Shown here: piece after piece, positions 14,478-22,407 of the stretch
Numbering within the stretch: the stretch's first letter is position 1
Layout: every line of letters begins with the position of its first letter
Source: a virus
IMG/VR virus record: IMGVR_UViG_3300032235_000437
Coordinates: 1-64,000 of that record
Length of the DNA stretch: 64,000 nucleotides
Direction: 5' to 3' (one strand)
Program-made: the position numbers and the translations under genes
Notes under the pieces: model-generated
Told to the model about the DNA's origin: nothing
Databases searched by the model: none
What the model saw: only the letters and a program-made list of their open reading frames with translations

Positions 14478-14509
14478 CTCTGATTACGTAAATTAGATGC
14501 AGCATGGAC

Positions 14510-14537
14510 CTGGGGGCGGTACCCAGCGGCTCCACCA
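14510..14537 (+). ncRNA. tmRNA acceptor piece: T-arm and CCA end
   Basis: A perfect 5-bp T stem with loop GGCGGTA, then the 3' acceptor strand and an encoded CCA. This 3' end lies upstream of the coding piece, which is the diagnostic of permutation. Confidence 0.9.
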
Positions 14538-14647
14538 TAGATACACTCGGTTGGGTTCCAAGTTTCACTTGGCTATTCCAATAGAGGGTGCTGGTTATCC
14601 TGTAAAATCCTGCCAGCACATTAGGATTTCCCGAGTGTATCTTTGAT
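14538..14647 (+). ncRNA. Intervening (excised) segment of permuted tmRNA
   Basis: AGATACACTCGG (14539-14550) pairs perfectly with CCGAGTGTATCT (14631-14642), a 12-bp helix stacked on the acceptor stem. Inside are hairpins CCAAG/CTTGG (14558-14572) and GTGCTGG/CCAGCAC (from about 14588 to 14618). Processing should release the CCA end and the GGGG 5' end. Confidence 0.85.
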
Positions 14648-14734
14648 GGGGTCGAAATAGGATCGACATGTTGAGTAAGAGGAAACCAGGAGCCAGTGCG
14701 CAAGCGACTGATAACCGCAAGAAAATTAATAATT

Positions 14735-14779
14735 GCAAACGATAACTTTGCTCCAGTATCTCTAGCTCTAGCAGCTTGA
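14735..14779 (+). other. tmRNA proteolysis tag reading frame ANDNFAPVSLALAA-stop
   Basis: Resume codon GCA at 14735, then N D N F A P V S L A L A A and TGA (14777-14779). ANDN at the start and a hydrophobic end with AA are typical of alphaproteobacterial tags; the last residues resemble ClpXP-type degrons. A pseudoknot follows: CGGT/ACCG (14788-14791, 14800-14803) with GGCTC in its loop pairing to GGGCC (14815-14819). Confidence 0.92.
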
Positions 14780-14848
14780 TTTACTATCGGTATGGCTCCA
14801 CCGGGAAACAGAACGGGCCGTTACACATCACAACACAAAGGACTATAT

Positions 14849-15688
14849 ATGACAAGACGTATTACAAACCAAACTCAAGTATTAACAGGTGGACTAACCG
14901 GAATTCAATCTGGAGGTTATGTTTATACTAGCCCATCAAATCTATACCCATCACCAGCTATTGCAAAAGCTTCGCTTATTGACGCTTTTAAACCTAAGCG
15001 TGCTGGTAAAAATGCAAAACTATCGCACGTAGTTTTTCTGCTTGATGACTCTTCATCTATGCAATCATGCCGTGATGTAACTATCTCCGGCTTCAACGAA
15101 TATCTAGCGTCTCAGAAAGCAGACGCAACTACTACAGGTATTAACACCGTAGTCTCACTGTACAAATTTGATGGTCGCGACGTAAAATGCGTATTTGATC
15201 GTCAAGATGTTAAAACAGTAGAACCACTAACTCATGCTACCTACAATCCTAGCGGTAATACAAATTTGCTAGACGCAATGGGCGGCATCCTAATGAGAGT
15301 AAACACTTTACTTTCTGACAAGAAAAAAGCTGATCGTGAATCAGTAATTATCAATGTGTTGACTGATGGCGAAGAGAATGCTTCTCACACATTTGACAAT
15401 GCTACTATTAAACAAATGGTAGAAAAAGCACAAGGCAAAAGCTGGGGATTCCTATTCCTAGGTGCTAATATTGATGCTTTTAGTGCTGGTTATGCATTAG
15501 GTTTTGGTGTACAAAATACTATGCAGTTTAGCACAAAGAACACTGAAGCTACTATGCGCGCTGCTAGTCGTATGACTAATTCACTAAAATCTGCTTACGC
15601 AAAAGGCGACTCAACTACTGTTGCATATGCCGCAAGTACTTTCACAGATGTAGAGCGAGCATCAGCACTAGGCCAGAGCAATGAATAA
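14849..15688 (+). CDS. VWA (von Willebrand A) domain protein
   Basis: I start at ATG 14849, preceded by AAAGGA; an upstream ATG at 14792 lies in the tmRNA. The 279-residue product has the metal-ion-dependent adhesion site DDSSS (residues 66-70, DxSxS) in VVFLLDDSSSMQSC, a later threonine loop NPSGNTNLLDAMG and an NVLTDGEEN strand with the third Asp. VWA domains bind proteins through the metal; in bacteria they often partner MoxR AAA+ ATPases. No ATPase is adjacent. The N-terminal 55 residues are Gly/Ser/Pro-rich. It overlaps the next gene by 8 bases. Confidence 0.85.
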   Translation: MTRRITNQTQVLTGGLTGIQSGGYVYTSPSNLYPSPAIAKASLIDAFKPKRAGKNAKLSHVVFLLDDSSSMQSCRDVTISGFNEYLASQKADATTTGINTVVSLYKFDGRDVKCVFDRQDVKTVEPLTHATYNPSGNTNLLDAMGGILMRVNTLLSDKKKADRESVIINVLTDGEENASHTFDNATIKQMVEKAQGKSWGFLFLGANIDAFSAGYALGFGVQNTMQFSTKNTEATMRAASRMTNSLKSAYAKGDSTTVAYAASTFTDVERASALGQSNE

Positions 15689-15932
15689 AACGCCTTTTGA
15701 GATACGTCTAGACGTTATCAAAATGGCGCAACAAATGCTTGAGAACGAACGTGTGTCTCAAACTAAGTACTTTGAGCAGAAAGTTGAGCTACTAAAAAGT
15801 AGCAACGCTCATCCTGAAGTTATTGTTAATTTCATTAATAGTACTGAACCACCAAAAGCATATACAGAGCAGGATATTATAACTCGCTCATCTACGCTAT
15901 ATGCTTTTGTAGATAACAAAACTAGAACATAA
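15681..15932 (+). CDS. Conserved small phage protein (83 aa)
   Basis: Begins MNKTPFEIRLDVIKMAQQML and ends TRSSTLYAFVDNKTRT. The pattern (N-terminal TPFEIRLD.LKMA, C-terminal LY.FV) recurs in T4-like and other marine phages. It is a helical, charged protein of unknown function. Coupled to the VWA gene by overlap. Confidence 0.65.
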   Translation: MNKTPFEIRLDVIKMAQQMLENERVSQTKYFEQKVELLKSSNAHPEVIVNFINSTEPPKAYTEQDIITRSSTLYAFVDNKTRT

Positions 15933-15942
15933 GGATATCCAA

Positions 15943-16296
15943 ATGAAAAAAATTCTATTAACCACTGCCGCACTCGTCGCCCTAGCATCACCAGCTCTAG
16001 CTGTAGAACTAGGAAACGGATGGGGTTTTGATACCACAGTAACACTTGATTATTACGTTGAGTCTGAAGATACAGTCGCAACTTATGAAGGCGAACTTAA
16101 CTATCAAGTAAACGACGAAGTAAAGCTATACGCTTACACAGAAGTCGATCTAGAAGATGTACACTTTGACGGTGTTGATCTAGGAGTTAACTATTCTCCT
16201 GCACAAGTTCAATACCTAAACCTCAATGCTGAAATTCAGCTTGATGACAACCTAGAGTACAACGAGCTAGTGCTAACTGCTGAAGTATCGTTCTGA
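15943..16296 (+). CDS. Secreted small beta-barrel-like outer membrane protein
   Basis: A 117-residue protein with a clear Sec signal peptide (residues 1-20, cut after ALA) and AAGGA before the ATG. The mature part alternates polar and hydrophobic residues in beta-strand fashion (TVTLDYYVESED, YEGELNYQV, VKLYAYTEVDLE) and ends LTAEVSF with a C-terminal Phe, as in proteins assembled by BAM. It is Asp/Glu-rich. An outer-membrane protein made by a phage could block reinfection or change permeability, but this is inference. A strong terminator follows. Confidence 0.7.
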   Translation: MKKILLTTAALVALASPALAVELGNGWGFDTTVTLDYYVESEDTVATYEGELNYQVNDEVKLYAYTEVDLEDVHFDGVDLGVNYSPAQVQYLNLNAEIQLDDNLEYNELVLTAEVSF

Positions 16297-16303
16297 TACT
16301 GCT

Positions 16304-16334
16304 AAGGGCTGTGCTGTATATGCACAGCCCTTTT
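16304..16334 (+). terminator. Rho-independent terminator
   Basis: AAGGGCTGTGC / GCACAGCCCTT, 11 bp with a 7-base loop, followed by TT and then CTATTTTTT. Confidence 0.85.
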
Positions 16335-16356
16335 CTATTTTTTAAAGTAAATAATA

Positions 16357-16974
16357 ATGAAAACATACATTTTAGGTAATAGCGGGTTTGCTAGAGAGAT
16401 ATTTGAGCAACTTTTCATTAGAAATCATAACAACAACTTTGGTGGGTTTATCATCCTGAATGGTGATAAACCTTTTGTTATTGGTAGTGACGGTTCTTAT
16501 GAATTTGAGTATCCATCAGATTCTAGCTTTGTTTTAGGCACTAGAAATAAACGCTGGAGAAAACTGTTTATAGATCATTTTAAGCAGCATTATCCACTAA
16601 GCTCTACATACTTTCCCACCTTTTGCGCAAACGACGCTCACATATCTAAAATGTCTATATTAGGTATAGGTAATGTGTTTTGCTCTTTTAGCATGACTAA
16701 TGCTAATGCAGAAGTAGGTGACTTTAATTGTTTTAATGTGTACTCTACAGTTAGTCATGACTGTGTAGTACAAGATAATAATATAATCAATCCTTATGCC
16801 GGTATTATGGGCAGTTGTACCGTAGGAAGCCATAACTTTTTAGGCACACATTCTACTATAACTCCTAAACTAACTATAGGAAACGATAATACTATAAGCG
16901 CAGGCGAGTGCTTATTTGACAACCTAACTGATAGACAGTTTTTTCAATCCGGCGTAGTATATAATAAACCATGA
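16357..16974 (+). CDS. NeuD/PglD-like O/N-acyltransferase (hexapeptide repeat)
   Basis: A 205-residue left-handed beta-helix acyltransferase. An N-terminal Rossmann-like part (LGNSGFAREIFEQL, residues 6-19) binds a nucleotide sugar in NeuD/PglD proteins; the C-terminal part has hexapeptide repeats (ISKMSILGIGNVF to TVGSHNFLGTHSTI). HDCVVQDNNIINPYAGI contains the conserved His-Asp. It would acetylate a sugar. It is first in a sugar cluster coupled to the next gene by 4 bases. Confidence 0.8.
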   Translation: MKTYILGNSGFAREIFEQLFIRNHNNNFGGFIILNGDKPFVIGSDGSYEFEYPSDSSFVLGTRNKRWRKLFIDHFKQHYPLSSTYFPTFCANDAHISKMSILGIGNVFCSFSMTNANAEVGDFNCFNVYSTVSHDCVVQDNNIINPYAGIMGSCTVGSHNFLGTHSTITPKLTIGNDNTISAGECLFDNLTDRQFFQSGVVYNKP

Positions 16975-17678
16975 TCATTTATTTCAGAGTTTGCGAAAAG
17001 CAACAAACTATATCTAATGTTACAAGATTTCAGCATATAAAGAAAACAGAGATGATCCGTCGCTGTTGGAAATCTCTTCAAACTAGCGTAACAAAAGAAG
17101 ATATTATATTCATTATTCACGACGCTGTTAGTGAAGACACTTTAGAGTGGTTAAAAAGCACGGCTAATACAGACAACGTAAACCTAGTAGCTGTAGAGCC
17201 ACATGAGTGGAGCTACCATCTGCACACAGTAACGCTAATTAATACTTTAGAAGAGCAGTGTGCCAAATATCCAAATGAACTACACTACATACTAGAGGAT
17301 GATTACCTTCACGTACCAAATGCTTTATCTGTGATTAAAAATACTCTAGGAAACTGGAATCATTTTGCTGTAAGTTACGATTATCCAGATAGGTATACGC
17401 TAAACCCAGAACCGTGCATGGTTATACTTGGATATGACAGGCATTGGCGCACAGTTAATAGTTCGACTATGACTATATTAGCTAAAGGCTCTACTTGGTT
17501 AAAATGGGTGCCTGAGTTAAAACAAGCTGCCCCTACTAGTAACGATCAAGTCTTTGTAAATATATTTACAAAAGAACCATGCGTAAGCCCGCTACCAGGA
17601 CTATCTAGTCATATGACAGATTACCACCTAACACCTTTAGTATCCTGGGATGATATATGGAATAATCAAGATGACTAA
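16971..17678 (+). CDS. GT-A-like glycosyltransferase, divergent
   Basis: A 235-residue protein with an EDDY (YILEDDYLHV, about residues 107-116) acidic metal-binding motif after a beta-rich N-terminus (IIFIIHD), as in GT-A folds. The C-terminal part has TMTILAKGSTWLKW. Acceptor and donor are unknown. It is coupled to the epimerase by an 8-base overlap. Confidence 0.6.
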   Translation: MIIYFRVCEKQQTISNVTRFQHIKKTEMIRRCWKSLQTSVTKEDIIFIIHDAVSEDTLEWLKSTANTDNVNLVAVEPHEWSYHLHTVTLINTLEEQCAKYPNELHYILEDDYLHVPNALSVIKNTLGNWNHFAVSYDYPDRYTLNPEPCMVILGYDRHWRTVNSSTMTILAKGSTWLKWVPELKQAAPTSNDQVFVNIFTKEPCVSPLPGLSSHMTDYHLTPLVSWDDIWNNQDD

Positions 17679-18708
17679 TACTGTATTAATTACTGGTAGT
17701 GCCGGTCTTATAGGCAGCCACCTAGCTCATAGATTTATTTACATGGGCTATAAGGTCGTAGGCATTGATAATCTAATAGGCGGATACGAAAGTAATATGC
17801 CTAAAGCCAATCCTAACTTCTATTACTTTAAGGTCGATATACTTGATAATAAAGCAGTTAAGGAAGTATTTGATCACTATAATCCTGATATAGTAATACA
17901 CTGTGCTGCCCTTGCTCACGAAGGTTTAAGCGTTTTCTCTCCTAAAACTATAGTAGAGAATATATATGCAGGTACTGTTTCTGTAGCAAGCGCTGCTATC
18001 GCTACAGGTACTAAGTTATTTATAAATACTAGCTCAATGGCTAGATATGGTAATGCTCCTGCACCTTTCAAAGAAGATACTATACCTAATCCTATCGATC
18101 CTTATGGTATGGCTAAATTACATGCAGAGCAACAGCTGAACCTACTTAGTGAAATTCATGGTATGAAGGTCTTTCATGTCGTACCGCATAATGTTTGTGG
18201 CCCGCACCAGTGTTATTCAGACCCTTTTAGAAATGTAATGAGTATATTTGCTAACAGAATACTGCATGAAAAACCTGTTTATATTTATGGTGACGGTGAA
18301 CAACAACGTAGCTTTTCTCACGTAGACGATTGTGTAAGAGCTTATGTAACCTTAGTAGAAAATCACGATAGTGTAGATAATACGAGCGTATTTAATATAG
18401 GACCGGACGACGGCTCGGAAATATCTATAAAAGAACTAGCACAGGTAGTATCTAAGTATTTTAATGCACAAGCAGACATAATAAACATACCTAGCAGACC
18501 TCGCGAAGTACAAAACGCTTGGGTTAGTACTGAAAAAGCTAGACAACAACTAAACTATGTTACTTATAATACTACAGAAGACACTGTAAGAGATACTGTA
18601 CTATGGATTAAGAATAGTGCTCGTAGAGATTTTAACTATCATCTAGATTTAGAAATTATAAATGAGTCTACTCCTAAGACGTGGACAGATAAACTATTTA
18701 ATAAGTAA
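17671..18708 (+). CDS. NAD-dependent sugar epimerase/dehydratase (GalE-like)
   Basis: Start chosen at ATG 17671, inside the end of the preceding gene; an earlier in-frame ATG (17650) adds seven residues before the Rossmann strand. The 345-residue protein has GSAGLIGSH (GxxGxxG), a Ser in NTSSMARYG, and YGMAK (YxxxK) for short-chain dehydrogenase catalysis, then QQRSFSHVDDCVRAY typical of UDP-glucose/GDP-mannose epimerases. It interconverts nucleotide sugars; the exact one is not readable. Confidence 0.88.
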   Translation: MTNTVLITGSAGLIGSHLAHRFIYMGYKVVGIDNLIGGYESNMPKANPNFYYFKVDILDNKAVKEVFDHYNPDIVIHCAALAHEGLSVFSPKTIVENIYAGTVSVASAAIATGTKLFINTSSMARYGNAPAPFKEDTIPNPIDPYGMAKLHAEQQLNLLSEIHGMKVFHVVPHNVCGPHQCYSDPFRNVMSIFANRILHEKPVYIYGDGEQQRSFSHVDDCVRAYVTLVENHDSVDNTSVFNIGPDDGSEISIKELAQVVSKYFNAQADIINIPSRPREVQNAWVSTEKARQQLNYVTYNTTEDTVRDTVLWIKNSARRDFNYHLDLEIINESTPKTWTDKLFNK

Positions 18709-18713
18709 GTGCA

Positions 18714-19454
18714 ATGGTAAAAATAATTACTCCATATGTAAATGAATCAGAAATCCAAAAACATAAGCAAATGTTCTGGGAGTATGATATATACTATGAA
18801 CGCGATGAGGCTGGTATCGGCTCAGACCTAATGTTTGAACGTATGTGGAATAAGTTTCCTGATGAGGATATTTTTATTCTACACGCAGACATGACTGAGT
18901 ACAGCGATGGCTGGCTAGAAGAAGTTTTAGCTTATGTAAATAAGTATCCAGAAGCAGGTATGTTTGGTTGCCTATTACTATACCCTGCAAAAGACAGCTC
19001 AGATAAATACTATGTTCAGTCTGCGGGTGGTAGATTTGTAAATGAGCAGCCAGATCACTATGGTAGTGGTTTAATACTAGAAAACGGTTCTAAGTTTAAA
19101 CAAGAACTTGAAACTGATGTTGGACAGTACAATAACGTAAGAGAAGTAGCTTGGACTACTTTTGGTGGTTGTTATCTAAGAAGAAGCTTTATTAATGCTG
19201 TTGGTGGTTTTTCACCAGACTATGAGTGGACTTATAATAGAGACGTAGATTTTTGCTTAAAAGCAAGAGAACAAGGTGAAAAAATCTATCAAATACCTGT
19301 TAGACTATTTCACCACGAATCTAGAGATAATAAATTAATAAAAGCCTACAACCCTAGCAAACTTCAGATGGAACTAAGAAATTTGCTTAGACTTAAAACC
19401 AAGTGGGCAAATACTGACTTCTATAAAACTCTGGACAAAATAATTGACAACTAG
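18714..19454 (+). CDS. Glycosyltransferase family 2-like
   Basis: A 246-residue GT-A enzyme. ILHADMTEYSDGW supplies the metal site, GGCYLRRSFINAVGGFSPDY and NRDVDFCLKAREQGEKIYQI the GT2 acceptor region (G.F.....W.D.D...R....G), and RLFHHES the final His. Five bases after the epimerase stop. The sugar is unknown. Confidence 0.8.
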   Translation: MVKIITPYVNESEIQKHKQMFWEYDIYYERDEAGIGSDLMFERMWNKFPDEDIFILHADMTEYSDGWLEEVLAYVNKYPEAGMFGCLLLYPAKDSSDKYYVQSAGGRFVNEQPDHYGSGLILENGSKFKQELETDVGQYNNVREVAWTTFGGCYLRRSFINAVGGFSPDYEWTYNRDVDFCLKAREQGEKIYQIPVRLFHHESRDNKLIKAYNPSKLQMELRNLLRLKTKWANTDFYKTLDKIIDN

Positions 19455-19689
19455 TAAAATATATATTACTAAACAACGATTAGAACAATTGATAGCTCAA
19501 ACAATGACAGAGCATGATCAGTATCCTAAACCGATATTCTCAATTCTAGTAGCATTACTTACTATTATAATATTAGCTACTGCAGCAGTGCTAGTAGTAC
19601 TAGTATTAATAGCAGCATTACTATATTTACTTGTTAGTTGGATTGATGTTATAATCGGTAAACATATAATTAAAAGGATTTTTAAATGA
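19444..19689 (+). CDS. Small membrane protein, TTG start
   Basis: 81 residues from TTG 19444. An N-terminal helix is followed by one long hydrophobic span (IFSILVALLTIIILATAAVL, then VVLVLIAALLYLLVSWI), enough for two passes. Overlaps both neighbours. Perhaps anchors the sugar-modifying enzymes; no evidence beyond position. Confidence 0.55.
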   Translation: MTTSKIYITKQRLEQLIAQTMTEHDQYPKPIFSILVALLTIIILATAAVLVVLVLIAALLYLLVSWIDVIIGKHIIKRIFK

Positions 19690-20408
19690 CCACAAAACTA
19701 ACAGAAGCATTTATATCTGCAGCTCTAGAGCTAGCAGATAATGGCTTATCTAAAATCAGTGAAAGAGAGCGTGAGCTATTTGGATTAAGCTCTACAAGAC
19801 TTCGTTCACTACTTAACAACTTATGTTCTAAAGAAAATACAAATTATCTAGAGCTTGGTGTATATAAAGGCGCTACTATAATCAGCGCATTATATGGTAA
19901 TCCTACGCTAAAAGCCGTTGGAGTAGACAACTATAAGTATGATGAGCGCGAGCCTAAGAAATGGGCAGCTGAAGGAACAATCTGGGAAAATATTAAAAGC
20001 CAGCTACACTCTAACATATCTCGATATCAAGACCCAGATATGGAAGTAAACGTAAATAATCTAACAATTATTGAGAATAACTTTCAAGACGTAGACTGGA
20101 CTAAGCAAAGCAAGTTCGATTTATGTTTCTTTGACATTTCACCTGCTAAAGAAGCCGACTACGAAGCGTTTTTCACTAAAGTAATACCAGCTATGAAAAC
20201 AGAGTCAGTATTAGTTTTTAGTAACTATTCTAATGATCAAAATGCTAATGATCTACAAAAAGCATTAGAAAAGTATAAGTCGCTATTTGAAGTTCAATGG
20301 AAAAAGCAAAGAATTTCTAGCGGACTAAGCGATGCTACTCAGTATTTCTCAGGTATTCTAATTGTAGGAATTAAGCGTAATCTATCAAAAACAACAGAGA
20401 GTAAGTAA
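19686..20408 (+). CDS. Class I SAM-dependent methyltransferase
   Basis: A 240-residue protein. NYLELGVYKGATIISAL (about residues 56-72) is the SAM-binding motif I (E/DxGxxxG), VGVDNYKYDE motif II, and DLCFFDISP motif IV-like. It resembles macrocin-O-methyltransferase-like sugar methyltransferases. Between glycosyltransferases, so O-methylation of a sugar is likely. Confidence 0.75.
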   Translation: MTTKLTEAFISAALELADNGLSKISERERELFGLSSTRLRSLLNNLCSKENTNYLELGVYKGATIISALYGNPTLKAVGVDNYKYDEREPKKWAAEGTIWENIKSQLHSNISRYQDPDMEVNVNNLTIIENNFQDVDWTKQSKFDLCFFDISPAKEADYEAFFTKVIPAMKTESVLVFSNYSNDQNANDLQKALEKYKSLFEVQWKKQRISSGLSDATQYFSGILIVGIKRNLSKTTESK

Positions 20409-20410
20409 TA

Positions 20411-21241
20411 ATGATTAAAAAAAGCGTAATTAGCTTAATTAGTTATGACGCAGCTTATCTGCCTAAAAGTATAGAAAAATACTATGATTATGTAGACGAA
20501 ATCGTACTAGGTTTAGATAAAGACAGACTTTCGTGGAGTGGTAATAAGTTCTCTTTTGATGAAGGTAAACTTTGGGCTGACCTTGGAAAGATTGATGGCG
20601 ATAATAAGATTTCTATTATCGAAGAAGATTTTCACAAGTCATCTGTAGCGATAGAAAACGATAACTACGAAAGAAACTTTCTAAAAAATCATTGTACTAA
20701 TGAATGGATTGTTAGTATTGATGCAGACGAAATGTTTTTGAATGCTAAACAATTCTTTTATGACTATTGTCCTATTGTAGAAGCCTATCGTAAAACCAGA
20801 GATATTTGTTTTAACTGGGCACTACCATATAAACTAATTGATGATACTCTATTGGTTATAGTTAACGAAGATAATTCTCCTTTCTTATCTGAAAATCAAG
20901 GCTTCATGACGCATGTGAATAATACTTTTACTTATGCAAGATGGAGTAATATCAGTGCTCACGGACCTAACAGGCTAATGTCTCCAGCAATCATGTTGCA
21001 TTGGAGTATTTGTAGAAACAAAGACGATCTATATAAGAAAATTACTAATATCGGACACTCTGATATAGTAAAAACAGATCCTTTCTATAATATCTGGAAT
21101 CAAGTAACTCTAGATAATTATCACACAATGAGAAACTTTAAAACATCAGGGCTAGGAGCAATTCAGTGGCCTAAGCTACATGCTATTAAACTAGCAGATG
21201 TAGAAAACTTTTATCTACAAGGACTAGGACAAGTATACTAA
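20411..21241 (+). CDS. GT-A glycosyltransferase-like protein
   Basis: A 276-residue protein with WIVSIDADEMF (about 98-108) as the DxD metal motif after a beta-alpha N-terminus (SVISLISYDAAYLPKSIEKY). IMLHWSICRNKDDLYKKI is a His/Trp segment seen near the active site of related GT2-like proteins. Coupled to the next gene (TAATG). Donor unknown. Confidence 0.7.
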   Translation: MIKKSVISLISYDAAYLPKSIEKYYDYVDEIVLGLDKDRLSWSGNKFSFDEGKLWADLGKIDGDNKISIIEEDFHKSSVAIENDNYERNFLKNHCTNEWIVSIDADEMFLNAKQFFYDYCPIVEAYRKTRDICFNWALPYKLIDDTLLVIVNEDNSPFLSENQGFMTHVNNTFTYARWSNISAHGPNRLMSPAIMLHWSICRNKDDLYKKITNIGHSDIVKTDPFYNIWNQVTLDNYHTMRNFKTSGLGAIQWPKLHAIKLADVENFYLQGLGQVY

Positions 21242-22407
21242 TGAAATTAGAATTTTTAGGAAAATTTTACGATAACCACTCTTTGAGTATTGTTAATCGT
21301 AATATAGTATTAGAGCTTTATAAAAAGAATATTAAGGTAAAAATAATTGCTTTAGATTCTTATGATCCTGCTAATAATGTAGATAAGTCTCAAGTAAAGA
21401 TACTTAAAGAGTTAGAAGCTATAGAACAGGCTGAAGCAGATATTCAGGTTAGACATAGCTACCCACCTGTATGGAAATGGCCAGTAAGCGCAGATACTAA
21501 GGTAGTGTATATTCAACCGTGGGAGTTTTCAAAAGCGCCTTTTGAGTGGCAGTATAAGTTTGAACAGTTTGCAGATGCGTTAATAGTACCTAGTAACTTT
21601 TGTAAACAAGTATTTGAGATGGGCGGTCTTAATCCAGATAACTTATTTGTAGTTCCTAATGGGTATAATGAGTCTACTTTTAATACTGAAGAAGCAGAAG
21701 TTGATGTTGCTAAGTTTGGTATTGATAAAACAAAATTCAACTTTGTTTATGTAGGCAATGCTCAATGGAGAAAAGGTCTAGACTTACTACTTAATGCTTG
21801 GTCAAACATATTTGCTAAAGCAGATAACGCGCGATTGATCATTAAAGATAGTCCTGCTATCTACGGCGATACTAACATATTGAATGAAATCGTTAAGATG
21901 CAGTACAAAACACAATGTGCAGATGTAGTATATCTTGATCAGAATTTAAGTGAAAAAGATATGGCTGCTATCTATAAAGCTAGTAAGGTAATTGTACATC
22001 CTTATAGAGCCGAAGGTTTTGGTATGCACGTACAAGAAGCAATTGCTTGCGGTTGTTTCCCTATTGTATCTGGCAACGGACCTACAGACGATTTTATTCC
22101 TGACAATACAGGTATAAAACTACAAGTACATAAAAAACCAATTAATATACAAGATCCTTCTATATTTGCTCTTAAGCCAGGTGATGCTGCTACTCTTATG
22201 AGTACTCATACTTTTGCTAACGAGCCTTCTATAGAACATCTTAAAAAAGCAATGAGTGTCGTATATCATTCACATGATAAAGAAGCTATTCTTAGTAAAA
22301 CAAAAAACAATAATAATCTAAATACTTGGGAGTCTGTCGCTACTTACTATGTTAACGCCCTAACTAAAGTAGCAAGCAGACAAGCTAGACCACAAAGATA
22401 CTTATAA
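21241..22407 (+). CDS. Glycosyltransferase family 4 (GT-B)
   Basis: A 388-residue GT-B enzyme. FNFVYVGNAQWRKGLDLLL (about 161-179), then IVHPYRAEGFGMHVQEAIACG (split: HPYRAEGFG, EAIACG) is the EX7E donor site. LIVPSNFCKQVF is the first domain's end. Retaining transferase using a nucleotide sugar. Last of the 16.3-22.4 kb sugar cluster. Confidence 0.85.
   Translation: MKLEFLGKFYDNHSLSIVNRNIVLELYKKNIKVKIIALDSYDPANNVDKSQVKILKELEAIEQAEADIQVRHSYPPVWKWPVSADTKVVYIQPWEFSKAPFEWQYKFEQFADALIVPSNFCKQVFEMGGLNPDNLFVVPNGYNESTFNTEEAEVDVAKFGIDKTKFNFVYVGNAQWRKGLDLLLNAWSNIFAKADNARLIIKDSPAIYGDTNILNEIVKMQYKTQCADVVYLDQNLSEKDMAAIYKASKVIVHPYRAEGFGMHVQEAIACGCFPIVSGNGPTDDFIPDNTGIKLQVHKKPINIQDPSIFALKPGDAATLMSTHTFANEPSIEHLKKAMSVVYHSHDKEAILSKTKNNNNLNTWESVATYYVNALTKVASRQARPQRYL

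Larger units (their letters stand above)
14480..14825 (+). ncRNA. ssrA: Circularly permuted two-piece tmRNA
   Basis: Ribosome rescue RNA encoded in permuted order: acceptor piece first (about 14480-14537), then an intervening segment (14538-14647), then the coding piece (14648 to about 14825). The encoded end is CGGCTCCACCA (14527-14537); GGGGTCG (14648-14654) pairs with CGGCTCC in a 7-bp acceptor stem with a G3-U70 wobble, the alanyl-tRNA synthetase identity element. The T-arm is CTGGG / CCCAG (14510-14514, 14522-14526) with a 7-base loop. GGATCGACATG follows the 5' end as in other tmRNAs. CATGTTG (14667-14673) pairs with CAGCATG (14500-14506) as P2. The tag frame is 14735-14776. Outer boundaries are estimates. 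Two-piece tmRNA is the alphaproteobacterial form. Confidence 0.93.

Noticed and set aside
14467-14703. Minus-strand ORF of 78 codons
   Set aside because: Covers the tmRNA acceptor and intervening segments; composition has no protein family features.
14792-14848. Longer start for the VWA protein (19 extra residues)
   Set aside because: The ATG lies in the tmRNA pseudoknot; AAAGGA precedes the ATG at 14849.
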